Positions 1 through 10,037 of a stretch of DNA of 34,866 nucleotides are shown here, piece by piece; the first letter of the stretch is position 1; each line of letters begins with the position of its first letter. Source of the DNA: a virus. The stretch spans positions 1 through 34,866 of IMG/VR virus record IMGVR_UViG_3300042987_000600; one strand, 5' to 3'. Under the pieces are notes generated by a model that did no database searches, was not told where the DNA came from, and saw nothing but the letters and a program-made list of their open reading frames with translations. The position numbers and the translations under genes are program-made.

Positions 1-684
1 GTTATCCAATCAATCCTTGGCGAAGCAATCGGCGAAGCAATCTCTATCGCGTTTGCTACTGATGAAGCATACTTCCCAACATTATCTCGTGAAGTATCTG
101 CAACAGCCAACGGAGTTCCATACAAATTAAAATACAAACCATCAATCGATATCAACGGCAATTACGGCGTAACAGTTGAATACGGATTGATGGCAGGTTT
201 AGACCCTAACCGAGCATTGGTATGGGGTCTGCAAGCACGTGGCGATAAACTCATTTCACGAGGAATGCTACGTCGTAATTTACCGATTTCGCTCAACGCT
301 GGAGAAGAAGAGCGAGCAATTGATATCGAAGAGATGCGTGATTCATTGAAAGCATCCATCTCGCAACTTGCTGCTGCGATTCCACAAATGGTTTCGCAAG
401 GGCAAGACCCGATGTCGCTTGTCGAAAAAATGGCAACAGTTATTGATGAACGCAAGAAAGGCACACCACTTGAAGAAGCGGTAGCTAAAGCGTTCAAGCC
501 AGAACCAGCACCAGAAGCACCACAAGCGCCAGAAATGGCGCAACCAGAACAGCCAATGGGCATGGGTGGAGAAATTCCACAGATGCCACAAGGTAGACCA
601 GCAATGCAAGAGTTGCTAGCAGGTCTAACTGGTTCAGGCAATCCAGTACTCGCAGGTCGAGTAACTCGACAAATACCAGCATAA
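1..684 (+). CDS. Probable portal protein, C-terminal part (5' end outside window)
   Basis: The frame is open from base 1 to the TAA at 682-684, giving 227 residues without a start. The readable part has a compact region rich in charged helices, with a segment ending QGQDP, then a Pro/Glu/Ala/Met-rich low-complexity tail from about residue 165. Portal proteins form the dodecameric ring at the capsid vertex through which DNA is packaged and ejected. C-terminal stretches of this style, with a helical wing and then a Pro/Gln-rich tail, are what I associate with actinophage portals. Its place upstream of scaffold and capsid genes fits. The catalytic or clip regions that would prove the call lie outside the window, so another head protein is possible. 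Confidence 0.5.
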   Translation, partial: VIQSILGEAIGEAISIAFATDEAYFPTLSREVSATANGVPYKLKYKPSIDINGNYGVTVEYGLMAGLDPNRALVWGLQARGDKLISRGMLRRNLPISLNAGEEERAIDIEEMRDSLKASISQLAAAIPQMVSQGQDPMSLVEKMATVIDERKKGTPLEEAVAKAFKPEPAPEAPQAPEMAQPEQPMGMGGEIPQMPQGRPAMQELLAGLTGSGNPVLAGRVTRQIPA

Positions 685-693
685 GGAGAAAAA

Positions 694-843
694 ATGTTTG
701 GAAAGCAAGGAAAGGCAGCTAAGGCTCCAGTTCACCCAGGACACTCAGGCAAGAAGTCTGGTGGCAAAGGCGTAGGACTTGGATTAGTTGCTAAAGCCCC
801 AACCCCAAAGGGTATCAAGGGTAACAAGAACAAGCTTAAGTAA
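694..843 (+). CDS. Small basic Gly/Lys-rich protein, 49 aa
   Basis: ATG at 694 follows AAGGAG at 683-688, a good ribosome-binding site, and the frame ends in TAA at 841-843. The product is very basic and rich in Gly and Lys, has no acidic residue, and starts MFGKQGKAAKAPVHPG. It sits 9 bases after the portal gene and 9 bases before the Lys/Ala-rich LysM gene, so it is co-transcribed with the head genes. A DNA-contacting or virion-internal role would fit the charge, but no family is recognised. Confidence 0.6.
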   Translation: MFGKQGKAAKAPVHPGHSGKKSGGKGVGLGLVAKAPTPKGIKGNKNKLK

Positions 844-852
844 GGACATCAC

Positions 853-2388
853 ATGGCGAAGAAACCATATAAGTTCCGCCAAGCCAGAAAAGATGCTAAA
901 GCTGCAGCAAAAAAAGCTTTTCCAGGAAAAGTAAAAGCTGTACGCAAAGATATTACAGGTAAATTAACTGCCGAAGATAGATTAGCTCTTAAGGATATGG
1001 CAGATACAGCCAAGAAAGAACTTGGCAAGAAGGCTTATTTGAGTAGAGCTGAATATGATGCTATGCGAAATGCGGACCTTGAAAAGTTCCGTCAATCCAT
1101 GGCAGATGAATTTGGCGAATACGCTGGCAAGAAAGCAGGAGGCGATGACGCACCTGCTAAGAAAGCCCCAGCCAAAAAAGCTGCTGTCAAAAAACCTGCT
1201 GCTGCTGTTGAAAAGAAAGCACCAGTAAAGAAAGCTGCAGTCAAGAAGACTGCTGTTAAGAAAACTCCAGTTAAGACAGCTGCAGAAACACCAGCTAAGA
1301 AGGCTACGCCTTCAAAGACAATGACTCGTGCAGAAAAGTCTGCTGCTAATAAGGCTGCATGGAAGAACATGACACCTGCAGAACGTAAGAACTGGTCAGC
1401 TAATAAACCAGGTGCTACAAAACCATCTGCAGCAGATAAAGAAGTTGCTAAGAATACCAAGAAATTTGGTAGCACAAAGCCATTAAGAGTAGTTGATACA
1501 CCAGTTACAAAAGGTGGAGAACTAGAAAAGAAACTTAAGGCTGAAAAAGCTGGAACTACAAAGCGTCCAACACTTGCAGACTTAAAGAAGAATGAAGCTA
1601 AAGGTCTTGAAGAAGCTAAGAAGCGCGTTGAAGCTAAAGGCGCTGCTACAAAACCAGCAGAACGCAAGAAGATTGTTGTAGATAAAAAGACTTCTACTGC
1701 TGATAAACCAACTGCTGGAAAACAAGCTATAGATAAAATGAAAGCAGATGCCAATGCTAAAGCTAAGGCTAAATCTTCTAAGCCAAAGTTTAGAAAGATT
1801 AAAGCTGTTGGTAAAGGCGGAGTTGTTGCTGCAGTCGCTGGTGAAGTAGTTAGCTTAGCTAAAGGCTCAACCAAAAAAGACTTTAATGAGATTAATCGTC
1901 TTGAAGCAAAACTTGCTGACCTTACTGGTAAAGGCAAAGGTAAAGTAACTGCAGGTCGCCAAGGAGCGCAACAGCAATTATCTCAACTTGCATCATTAGC
2001 ATCAATGGGTATTGTAGGTAAGACTCGTCGTCAACGTATGGACGAACTTAATCGTTTAATTGCTAAAGCTGAAAAAGCAAACAAACCTAAAGAACTTCGC
2101 TATGGCAAGGATGGCTCATCACTTGTACCAGGAACTGCAGCATATAAAGCTGGTTCTAAAACAAAACCAGCTTATGGAACTACTTCAACTGGCGGTGGCT
2201 CAACAACTAAAATTGATAGCCGATATACCGTAAAGAAGGGTGATACCTTGTCAGGTATTGCAAAAACTGCAGGAGTATCTCTATCAGAACTTCGTGATGC
2301 AAACCCATACATCATGAAGAAGAAGAAATACAAGCAAGGTTCAATGATTTGGTCAGGAACAAAGGTTAATATTCCAAAGAAGAAGTAG
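853..2388 (+). CDS. Histone H1-like Lys/Ala-rich protein with C-terminal LysM domain
   Basis: The 511-residue product has three parts. Residues 1-95 are charged and helical. Residues 96-330 are low-complexity and dominated by KKA, PAKK and AVKK patterns like histone H1 or bacterial H1-like tails, which suggests nucleic-acid binding. Residues about 455-511 form a LysM domain beginning YTVKKGDTLSGIAK and containing GSMIWSGTKVNIP. LysM binds N-acetylglucosamine chains in peptidoglycan. The position between portal and capsid genes suggests a virion component, possibly packaged with the DNA and ejected first to touch the wall. A start at 853 fits AAGGA at 842-846 upstream. The functional reading is inference; the composition and the LysM are visible. 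Confidence 0.7.
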   Translation: MAKKPYKFRQARKDAKAAAKKAFPGKVKAVRKDITGKLTAEDRLALKDMADTAKKELGKKAYLSRAEYDAMRNADLEKFRQSMADEFGEYAGKKAGGDDAPAKKAPAKKAAVKKPAAAVEKKAPVKKAAVKKTAVKKTPVKTAAETPAKKATPSKTMTRAEKSAANKAAWKNMTPAERKNWSANKPGATKPSAADKEVAKNTKKFGSTKPLRVVDTPVTKGGELEKKLKAEKAGTTKRPTLADLKKNEAKGLEEAKKRVEAKGAATKPAERKKIVVDKKTSTADKPTAGKQAIDKMKADANAKAKAKSSKPKFRKIKAVGKGGVVAAVAGEVVSLAKGSTKKDFNEINRLEAKLADLTGKGKGKVTAGRQGAQQQLSQLASLASMGIVGKTRRQRMDELNRLIAKAEKANKPKELRYGKDGSSLVPGTAAYKAGSKTKPAYGTTSTGGGSTTKIDSRYTVKKGDTLSGIAKTAGVSLSELRDANPYIMKKKKYKQGSMIWSGTKVNIPKKK

Positions 2389-2396
2389 GTAAGTAA

Positions 2397-2813
2397 ATGT
2401 CAATGATGCAACCTTCGGGTCCAGGTCCGTTCTCTAAGAGAACTGACCGCCAGGGCGCAAAACAACTTCCTAATGCTGCTTACGGTGAGCAAAAGGAATT
2501 TCAACAAATGCAAGCTGGTGCGCCAATGGCAAAAACACCTACACAGCAAGTACCTCGCCCTAATCCTATGGCGAACGTAGTGCCTTTAACAGCGCCCACC
2601 CAGCGTCCAGATGAACCTGTGACTGCTGGTGTGGACGTTGGTCCTGGTCCTGGTAGAGAAATATTGGGATTAAAAAGCCCAATTGATAATCAATTAAAAG
2701 ATTTATCAAAGTTGGCTAAATACATGCCATTGATGGCACAGTTTGCGGATTCTCCAGAATCAACTGGAACTATGAAAGCTTTTGTTAAGTATTTACGGAG
2801 TCAAGCAGAATGA
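2397..2813 (+). CDS. Hypothetical virion-region protein, 138 aa
   Basis: The product is Pro/Gln/Met-rich in its first 75 residues, with a run of short PNPMANV-like segments, and becomes helical from about residue 85 (PIDNQLKDLSKLAKYMPLM). Its stop overlaps the ATG of the next gene as ATGA, so the two are translationally coupled. A disordered N-terminus plus a helical C-terminus is common in small head-completion or linker proteins, but I do not recognise the family. Confidence 0.6.
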   Translation: MSMMQPSGPGPFSKRTDRQGAKQLPNAAYGEQKEFQQMQAGAPMAKTPTQQVPRPNPMANVVPLTAPTQRPDEPVTAGVDVGPGPGREILGLKSPIDNQLKDLSKLAKYMPLMAQFADSPESTGTMKAFVKYLRSQAE

Positions 2814-2986
2814 AGATACTCAAGAAGTTCGAAGAGAACCTTGAATACCTTGGATTTGAAATGGCTCCAGTTGCTTGGGATTTAGCCAAGTTCCCTTTTG
2901 AATCCGACGATGACCGAATTTCATTATTAGAGGAACTAACGGCTAAGGAGGCTGCACCTAATGTCCCTAACAGAATGGTGGACTGA
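2810..2986 (+). CDS. Small acidic hypothetical protein, 58 aa
   Basis: ATG at 2810 overlaps the upstream TGA (ATGA). The frame ends with TGA at 2984-2986, 26 bases inside the following large gene. The sequence begins MKILKKFEENLEYLGFEMAP and has a central acidic patch (ESDDDR), as expected for a short helical protein. The AAGGAGG at 2944-2950 that serves the next gene lies inside this coding sequence, so translation here probably opens the start of the large gene. Function unknown. Confidence 0.6.
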   Translation: MKILKKFEENLEYLGFEMAPVAWDLAKFPFESDDDRISLLEELTAKEAAPNVPNRMVD

Positions 2987-5900
2987 CCCCTCTGTAGCCA
3001 AAGACCCTACTAAAGAACCGAAACTTTCCAAGGTTGATAAGTTTAAGAAAAATACCCTCGATGATGGAACCAAAGTCGGTGGCATAGAACAAGCAATTAT
3101 CCCTAAAGTAATGGGAGCAATTGAAGCTGGTGAGAAAAAGCCAATTTTAGGTAAAGCTATTAACTGGGCTAAGACTGGTCTTGAATTTGTTGGCGAAAAA
3201 ATTGTACAACCAGTAACTCAAACTGTTTCTGCTGCACTTCTTACGCCTCAAGCCATGGCTAAAGGCAAGGGTGGCTTAACCGAAAGCTATCGTTTCTCAA
3301 AGAAACAAGCTAAAAAGATTTCTATGGGACAGGCAGCAGCTAGCGCTGTTGGTAAAGTTGTATCTCCTGTTCTTGGTGATGTAACCAATCCTACGTTTCT
3401 TGATGAAGACTTTGACGTGTTTGATGAACGTCAACGTGATAAAGCATTCCGTGATGAATGGGCTGGAATCTTTGCATCTGGCGTTACAGATTTAGCACTT
3501 GCTGCTTTTGGCACTAAAGGTGCTGGTATGGCAGTACGTGGTACTGCAAAGAAAGTTGTAGGTCCAAAGCGTCTTGCTACCACAGACGACATGGATGTAT
3601 TTAGAAGCGAACTAGATGAGATTGTTGCACAAAAGGCTCTGCCTGTAGAGCAACAGACTAAGACTGGTCTATCAGTTCTTGTAGATGATGCGGTTAATGA
3701 AACAGATTTAACAAAGCTTGCATCAAACCCACTTGTATCTGAAACATCTAACCCATATAGAACCGCAACAATTCTATCTAGGTTAGATAACCACCAAGAT
3801 GTAGCAGATTATTTGCTTGCAGAACGTGGAGATACCGCTGCATTTCAACGATTCTTTGAACGCAATCCACTTGCAGCAGACCATCTTGATAATTATGGGA
3901 TTACTGCTACAACACCAATTGATAACTTTGCTAGCATCGGATTAGATGCACTAGACCCAAATCTTACATCTAGATATCAAAAGATTATTGATGCTGTTAA
4001 GATAGAAGACCCTAACTTTGCTCGCGCTTTAGATGACTTTATGGAAAAAGCGCAGATGGGTGTTATAGAAAGCTATCGCCCAGGACGCTATGCAGCGTTA
4101 GAACAGATTGGCTTAGCCAAGAAGAAGATACAGTCACAAGCTTTATACGGCGACCTTAAGATGTTTGGTCAAGATGCCGATGGTGGTTGGAAAACTCAGG
4201 TTTATCAATCAGGTGTCTATGACAGAGCAGTGCGTCTTATTGCATGGACTGGCTCAGGTCGTCCACAAGGGTATATTAATATTTCTAACCCACGTAAGTT
4301 TGAAGCAGCTAACGATTTATTGTCTGACTTGAATCGTCTTCAGTTCCTTAAGGGAGCAGAAGGTGCTCAATATAAACGTCGTATGGTTGAGATGTTCCTT
4401 GATGCACAAAGCGATACTCAACGTGCTATTGCACTTGGTCGTATCGAAGAAAGCGTCATGGGTCGTCTTGCAAAATATTATGGCGTTACAGATATGCAAG
4501 ATATTGGCAACGTCAAGGACGCTGTCAACCAAATTAAAAATTGGCATATCCGTATGAACCAGAGTCGTGATAGCATCAAAGAGTATGCTGTTAAGAATGG
4601 TTTTGTTCCAGACGAAAACGGCGGAATCAACGTACAGAATTTCTTATCTGTATCTAATGAAGCACAGAATCTTCCAATGCTTGACTTCCGTAGACTTGAA
4701 ACCGAAGTTATCTTCAACGCTCGTCGCGTTGCAGGTAAAGGTGCAAAGGTTACCCAAGGTCAATTTTATGGCGCAAAATTATCTAGAATAGCCATGAACA
4801 CTGGTCAGTTCCTTGACTTAGCAAACATGGTCTTTAGCAACTTGAACCTACTTCGCCTTGCATACATACCAAAGAACTCAATGGTAGACCCATTTGCTCG
4901 TGCAAGTATGGCTCTTGAGTCAATGGAACTTGTTAAGAATGCAGTCCCTGGCGTAGATAATGTTGTATACAACACTGGTCTTCTTAAAGAATCAGCAAAG
5001 AAATGGATACCTGGCAGCCCTGCTGCCAATGCTCGTAAACAAGCTAAGTCTGCACAGTTCCGCGTAGAAAAGTATCGAGCAGACCTAGAACCTAAGATTA
5101 CAGCGCATGCAAAAGCTGAAGCTACTTACGATGACTTGGACAAGTCATTAACAAAACTTATTGCAGCACGTGATAAAGCTAAAGCCAAAGCAATGAAGAG
5201 CAACGATGTTGAAGTTCAGAATAAATATTATGAGCTTGAAGATAAAGTAACAGAATTACAGACTAAAGTAGATGACGCATTTGATGAGATGAGTCGCCTT
5301 GCTGATTACATTAACGGCACTGCTAAACTTATCCAGCGTGAACGTAAGGATTGGGCAGAGTTCGCTACTGCTCAAGGAGATTTGAAACAAAAGAAGCTTC
5401 TTGGTCAAGAGGCTGAAGTTATCGAAGTTAATGGTCAGACATACACTATTCAAGGATTAGCTGACCCTAATGTTCGTGGCGCTAGCGCATACATGTCAGA
5501 AATTGATACCGCTACAAACTTCTATGCAGCATCAATGCAGTCAGAAATTTCACGCAGACTTCGAGCAGACGGCGCTCGCTTTGTAAAGATTCCTCGCAAG
5601 AACCGTGAAGAATATATGAATGCGTTGGCACATATTGCCAACCGCCAGGTTCGTAACGAACTTGAGTTACCAGTCGGATGGATGATGAGGGGCGAAAAGT
5701 CCAACGCTGAAATCGTAGAATGGCTATATAGCCCAGCTGGTAAAGAATACAGACTTCGTATTGAAGAACGCTTTGGCGATGATATGCAGGCATGGGTAGG
5801 ACAGACAAGAGAAAAACTCTATGCGATGTATCCAGACCCTGAACTTCGTAAGATTATTACAGAACGTCCAGTAACTTATCAAGAAGTAGATGCAATGCTA

Positions 5901-7934
5901 TACGGCAGAACAGACCTACTTAAAGAAATTGATGGACCAAGTCTTAAACTTTCTGACTTAACTGGCGCTGAGCAAGTTCTTGCTCGCATAGGTGGAGCAA
6001 CTAACGCAGCATGGAAAGTCCTTTCACTTACTGAAACAAGACTGGTTCGTAACCCATTGTTCTTGTCTTACGTCCGTGACGAAATGAAGACGCTGATAAA
6101 TGCAGCACAACGGTCTGGTATTGATGTAACAGAAGCCGTAGTAAATAATGAAATTCGTCAAGTTGCATACCGTAAGGCGCTAAGTCGAGTTGAAGAAACG
6201 CTTTACTCATCACGTCGTCTTACCAATGGTATGTATACGGCACGTTATGCAATGAGCTTCCCCTTGGCTTTCTTCAACTCCCAAGCGGTAGCGCTTCGCC
6301 TATTGGCTCGCAACCCAATGAATGCTTATTGGTACAACAGTATCCAACAAGCATTTGACAAGTATGAAGCTTACGAAGACCAAGATGGAAACACTTATTC
6401 TTCAATCAAGGATGTTCCACCTGGAGTAGCGGTATCTGTTAAGTATCCACTCCCATATGGAGATAAGTTACCTAACTGGGTTAAGACTGCATTAAAACCA
6501 TATACAGATGTTCGTGGCGGTGGAATTAAATTCAACCCTAAGCAAATGGAATTTATGGTTGCAGACCCATCTATCTCTTGGTTTGGCACAGCAACAATAT
6601 CTGAAATTATTGATAACGGATTAAGTGTTGGTCCATGGAAACTTTACGGTGAGCAAGTAGCAGCATCTCTACGTGAAACACTTGGTGATGATGTTTACGA
6701 ATCTAGCATTCTATATGGAGGTTATCCAGTAGAAGGCAAGAATCTTGCCGAGAAGGTAAAGAACACCATGGTTCCAGGTTACCTTCAGTCATTAATTGAT
6801 TCAGGTAAATTGCCATATCCAGTTCGTACAGCGTTTTCGCTTATCGGGCTTGAGAAGAGTGAACGATTTACCGATGAGGTTTATGCTCAATGGCGTAAAG
6901 GTTTCTCTGAGTGGGTAGCTAATGGTCGAGTTGGTCAACCACCTACAATGGAATCTGCTGCTAAAGCAGCTGGCAACATGGCATTTATCAGGTCTGTTGT
7001 TCAGTTTAACGCACCTATCTCAGCGACATTTGACCCAGTAACTCGTGCTGCTACTTCATATTATGCTGACTTGGTTGAGCTGGCTAATGGCGATTATGAC
7101 ATTGCACAGAAGGTTATGATTGATGAGTGGGGAATGGATTCCTTAGCACTTGTCGGGTCTAACCAAAAGAATGTTGCAGGCGTAGCTGCAACAATGAATG
7201 ATATTAAAGTTCTTCGTAATAACACAAAGCTACTAGAAGAACTAGGTAACACTAATACAAAGTATGCTGGAATGTTGTCATCTGGTTATGGTGATATTGC
7301 AGGTACTGGTAGTGGACCAAATGATTACTCAACAGAAGTTGCTTCTATCTATAAAAGGATGAAGTTTGCTGGAGGGTTTAATAACCCTATCACTCAAAAG
7401 AAAACCGAAGACGAGTTAAAGAAATCTGCTCAGGCTCGTGTTGGTTGGGCTGAGTATCAGAAGGCTGTTGATTGGCGCAATGCCATGATGAAGCAATATG
7501 GAATTACTTCGACTTATCAAACCAGGTATGAAACCTCTGGTATCAAGCGCGTCTTTGATGACATGGTAGATGATATCGAGAATGACTACAAAGGTTGGGT
7601 AGAGCAGCGCGACGAAGAACGCAAAGACTACTGGAATGGAACTATTGCAGCGGTTGAAACAATCTCCAAGAATCTTGACTGGAGAACTTATGCGTATTCA
7701 ACAGGTAATACCAAGTGGGAAGAAATTGCTTTCTGGGCTGGTAAAGCTCGTAACTTCAAAGACGAGTATGACCGACCAAACAATAGCGATGAAAGGAAGT
7801 TAATGCTTAAGCAACAGTTTGCACAGTTCCATTACGACTTCCTACAAACAGCATCTGATGAGTTTGATGCATTTGCCACAAGATGGTTAAACAATATGCC
7901 AGAACTAGATAATGAATTCGTGGTGACAAAGTGA
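2961..7934 (+). CDS. Giant putative internal virion / DNA-ejection protein, 1657 aa
   Basis: This is the largest gene in the window. The N-terminal 110 residues contain amphipathic stretches (AIIPKVMGAIEAGE, LEFVGEKIVQPVTQTVSAALL) that could contact membrane. Residues about 685-800 are a Lys/Glu/Ala-rich coiled coil. A hydrophobic patch near residues 1090-1110 reads SFPLAFFNSQAVALRLLARNP. The C-terminal 200 residues are again charged and helical. There is no signal peptide and no recognised catalytic domain. Large helical proteins encoded among head genes of short-tailed phages are often packaged inside the capsid and ejected into the cell, forming a channel, and that is the best guess. Flanking LysM proteins may travel with it. 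A TxxGR string near residue 430 is not enough to call a virion RNA polymerase. Confidence 0.5.
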   Translation: MSLTEWWTDPSVAKDPTKEPKLSKVDKFKKNTLDDGTKVGGIEQAIIPKVMGAIEAGEKKPILGKAINWAKTGLEFVGEKIVQPVTQTVSAALLTPQAMAKGKGGLTESYRFSKKQAKKISMGQAAASAVGKVVSPVLGDVTNPTFLDEDFDVFDERQRDKAFRDEWAGIFASGVTDLALAAFGTKGAGMAVRGTAKKVVGPKRLATTDDMDVFRSELDEIVAQKALPVEQQTKTGLSVLVDDAVNETDLTKLASNPLVSETSNPYRTATILSRLDNHQDVADYLLAERGDTAAFQRFFERNPLAADHLDNYGITATTPIDNFASIGLDALDPNLTSRYQKIIDAVKIEDPNFARALDDFMEKAQMGVIESYRPGRYAALEQIGLAKKKIQSQALYGDLKMFGQDADGGWKTQVYQSGVYDRAVRLIAWTGSGRPQGYINISNPRKFEAANDLLSDLNRLQFLKGAEGAQYKRRMVEMFLDAQSDTQRAIALGRIEESVMGRLAKYYGVTDMQDIGNVKDAVNQIKNWHIRMNQSRDSIKEYAVKNGFVPDENGGINVQNFLSVSNEAQNLPMLDFRRLETEVIFNARRVAGKGAKVTQGQFYGAKLSRIAMNTGQFLDLANMVFSNLNLLRLAYIPKNSMVDPFARASMALESMELVKNAVPGVDNVVYNTGLLKESAKKWIPGSPAANARKQAKSAQFRVEKYRADLEPKITAHAKAEATYDDLDKSLTKLIAARDKAKAKAMKSNDVEVQNKYYELEDKVTELQTKVDDAFDEMSRLADYINGTAKLIQRERKDWAEFATAQGDLKQKKLLGQEAEVIEVNGQTYTIQGLADPNVRGASAYMSEIDTATNFYAASMQSEISRRLRADGARFVKIPRKNREEYMNALAHIANRQVRNELELPVGWMMRGEKSNAEIVEWLYSPAGKEYRLRIEERFGDDMQAWVGQTREKLYAMYPDPELRKIITERPVTYQEVDAMLYGRTDLLKEIDGPSLKLSDLTGAEQVLARIGGATNAAWKVLSLTETRLVRNPLFLSYVRDEMKTLINAAQRSGIDVTEAVVNNEIRQVAYRKALSRVEETLYSSRRLTNGMYTARYAMSFPLAFFNSQAVALRLLARNPMNAYWYNSIQQAFDKYEAYEDQDGNTYSSIKDVPPGVAVSVKYPLPYGDKLPNWVKTALKPYTDVRGGGIKFNPKQMEFMVADPSISWFGTATISEIIDNGLSVGPWKLYGEQVAASLRETLGDDVYESSILYGGYPVEGKNLAEKVKNTMVPGYLQSLIDSGKLPYPVRTAFSLIGLEKSERFTDEVYAQWRKGFSEWVANGRVGQPPTMESAAKAAGNMAFIRSVVQFNAPISATFDPVTRAATSYYADLVELANGDYDIAQKVMIDEWGMDSLALVGSNQKNVAGVAATMNDIKVLRNNTKLLEELGNTNTKYAGMLSSGYGDIAGTGSGPNDYSTEVASIYKRMKFAGGFNNPITQKKTEDELKKSAQARVGWAEYQKAVDWRNAMMKQYGITSTYQTRYETSGIKRVFDDMVDDIENDYKGWVEQRDEERKDYWNGTIAAVETISKNLDWRTYAYSTGNTKWEEIAFWAGKARNFKDEYDRPNNSDERKLMLKQQFAQFHYDFLQTASDEFDAFATRWLNNMPELDNEFVVTK

Positions 7935-8746
7935 AGAAACCAAAACGTTCAGATTACCCAAAAGGCAAGATAGGCGATAAGCAATATCAAGCAGCATTGA
8001 TTGAATACGAACAAGCGGTCAAAGATGCAGAAGCTTCTAAGAAGCTAAACATTCCACCTATCAAGCTTCCTGGCATTGACCCAGAGGCTGGTATTGACGA
8101 TGTTCAAGCCAAGTCTTGGTTCAAATACAGCGCAGCAACTGCAAAAAAGGGAACAGAAGCTCGTAAATATTACGAGCGTTTTATTGCAATTCTTAAGAAA
8201 GCTGGTATCCCACAAAGTAAATGGCAGTCCGTATGGAACGATGCTGTTGATTGGGTAGGAACCCCTGGGTCTGGTGCAACTGGCGACCCATCTATGTATC
8301 TTAATGTATGGAATCCAGCCAGTTATACAGGTGGAGAGGGTAGCACTAAAAAGTATGGAACCCAAAAAGTCCGTACTGAAACCACAACCCAATACAGTCC
8401 ATCTAATGCAGCAGATTACATAAACAAAACTTTTGAATCTGAGATTGGTAGAACTGCTACTAAAGAAGAAATTGATGCCTACAGAATGGGCGTTAATGCT
8501 GCTGCCAAAAAAGAACCAAGTATCTATGATGGATTTACTACCACCACTGGTCCAACTAAAGGCGCATCTTTAGGAACCACAACAAGTAAGGGAACACAAA
8601 CAACTGGTTTTGACCCTGCTATTTATGCAGCTAACTTTGCTAGAAGTCGTCCCGACTTCGCAGAATCTTTTGCAACCAAAAACTTTTTGAAGATTATTCA
8701 AAGTCTTCTTAAGGACCCAAATGCTATCGGAACGGTGGTTGAGTAG
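7931..8746 (+). CDS. Hypothetical virion-region protein, 271 aa
   Basis: GTG start at 7931 overlaps the TGA of the giant gene (GTGA), and its TAG overlaps the GTG start of the next gene at 8746, so it sits in a tightly coupled string. The N-terminal 60 residues are charged and helical. The middle holds a KYYERFIAILKKAGIPQSKW segment and a Trp/Gly/Ser-rich stretch, followed by a Thr-rich linker (about residues 200-225) and a short C-terminal helical domain. Lys-rich N-terminus plus Thr-rich linker resembles the other head-region proteins here. No family recognised. Confidence 0.55.
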   Translation: MKKPKRSDYPKGKIGDKQYQAALIEYEQAVKDAEASKKLNIPPIKLPGIDPEAGIDDVQAKSWFKYSAATAKKGTEARKYYERFIAILKKAGIPQSKWQSVWNDAVDWVGTPGSGATGDPSMYLNVWNPASYTGGEGSTKKYGTQKVRTETTTQYSPSNAADYINKTFESEIGRTATKEEIDAYRMGVNAAAKKEPSIYDGFTTTTGPTKGASLGTTTSKGTQTTGFDPAIYAANFARSRPDFAESFATKNFLKIIQSLLKDPNAIGTVVE

Positions 8747-10035
8747 TGGCAGACACAAAAGTAACAGTCAGGTCTGGTCAAACACTTAGCTCTATCGCTA
8801 GGGCAAATGGAACCACGGTTGCTGCAATCCTTAAAGCTAATCCAGCACTTACAACAAACCCTAAGTATAATAATGGTAATACATTATTTGCTGGAACTCA
8901 GATAACAATACCTGGTTCGGGCTCCACCCCTATGACCAATAATTTTCCTGGCACAAGCGATTGGCGCAGAGGAGAAGAAGCTTCAATGGCTGGGCTTACC
9001 CCATCACCAACAGCTTCACCAAATCCTTTTACAGATAATCTAAGTATGTCAACCGACTCACCTACAGCAACTCCTATTACAGCCGATAAGTTATCAATGG
9101 CTATGTTGCAAAAAATGTACGGCATTACTGCTGCTGTCATTAATAATGACCCAAGTTTATTGGCTGCGCTTAACAAGATTCTTGGTGTTGACGGTGGTCC
9201 AATGATTACTGACCCAGCGCTACAAGAGGCTATTGTCAAAGGTACATCTTGGTATCGTGACCAGACAGATACTCAACGCCAATTTGATTTTGCTAAAGCA
9301 ACCAACCCAGGTCAGTTTGCTGCAGACCTACAAAAGAATGCAAGCAATATTGTAAAACAATTTGCTTCTATGGGTTTACCTATTAGTGCTTCTGAAGCAA
9401 TTGAATACGCTAACAACATGATGAAGCAAGCCATCATCAAAGATGGCAAGGTTGTTAGATTTGACCAAGACTATCTAAACAAATTAATGGCTGACTCAAT
9501 CAAGTTTGTTAAAACAAACTCTATCGATGGTCGTGTTGTTTATACTGGTCTAGCTGGAAAGCTAGAAACCATGGCTAGTAAGTTGTATAGCATGGCTCGT
9601 GATTACGGTTTCCAGCAGACCACATCTAATGCAAACTTTGAAAAATGGTTTGAAGCAAGCATGAAAGGTCTAGTTGCTGGAACCCTTAACCCAGAAGATG
9701 TTGATAATGACCTACAGGCTAGAGCAAAATCATTTGCTCCTGGCTTGGCTAGGTTTATTGACCAAGGTCAGACTCTTCGTGAGGCTGCAGACCCATGGCT
9801 TAAAGCTATTGCAGATACTTGGGAAATGGATATTGACCAAGTTGACCTTAATGATGATTATGTACAAAGAGCTATAAACATGCAGGATGAAAAAGGCAAC
9901 TTCACCACAATGAATTTGTACGACACAAAAAAACTTGCACGACGCAGCGCTAAGTGGGATACAACCCAAACAGCAAAAGAGGAGAAGACTTCTATTGCTT
10001 CACGCATTCTTAAAGACTTCGGATTCCTGGGGTAA
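8746..10035 (+). CDS. LysM-domain virion-region protein, 429 aa
   Basis: GTG start at 8746. Residues about 4-56 are a LysM domain starting [20 protein letters not shown] and ending [10 protein letters not shown] Thr/Pro/Ser linker ([15 protein letters not shown]) follows to about residue 105. The remaining 320 residues are a helical domain with a repeated Asn/Asp/Met character. There is no signal peptide, so peptidoglycan contact would come from the virion, not from secretion. It is the second of three LysM genes between portal and capsid. The helical body is unlike a lysin catalytic domain, so I read it as a structural or ejected protein that anchors to the wall. Confidence 0.65.
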   Translation: MADTKVTVRSGQTLSSIARANGTTVAAILKANPALTTNPKYNNGNTLFAGTQITIPGSGSTPMTNNFPGTSDWRRGEEASMAGLTPSPTASPNPFTDNLSMSTDSPTATPITADKLSMAMLQKMYGITAAVINNDPSLLAALNKILGVDGGPMITDPALQEAIVKGTSWYRDQTDTQRQFDFAKATNPGQFAADLQKNASNIVKQFASMGLPISASEAIEYANNMMKQAIIKDGKVVRFDQDYLNKLMADSIKFVKTNSIDGRVVYTGLAGKLETMASKLYSMARDYGFQQTTSNANFEKWFEASMKGLVAGTLNPEDVDNDLQARAKSFAPGLARFIDQGQTLREAADPWLKAIADTWEMDIDQVDLNDDYVQRAINMQDEKGNFTTMNLYDTKKLARRSAKWDTTQTAKEEKTSIASRILKDFGFLG

Positions 10036-10037
10036 GC

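Noticed and set aside
1092-1937. 281-codon - strand frame
   Set aside because: It is antisense to the Lys/Ala-rich gene; its Ala/Phe/Leu/Ser composition comes from reverse-complemented Lys/Ala codons.
4240-4270. TxxGR string in the giant protein, as in N4-type virion RNA polymerase
   Set aside because: Only five loosely defined residues match. I do not find the other polymerase motifs at suitable spacing, and the protein is half the length of the N4 enzyme.
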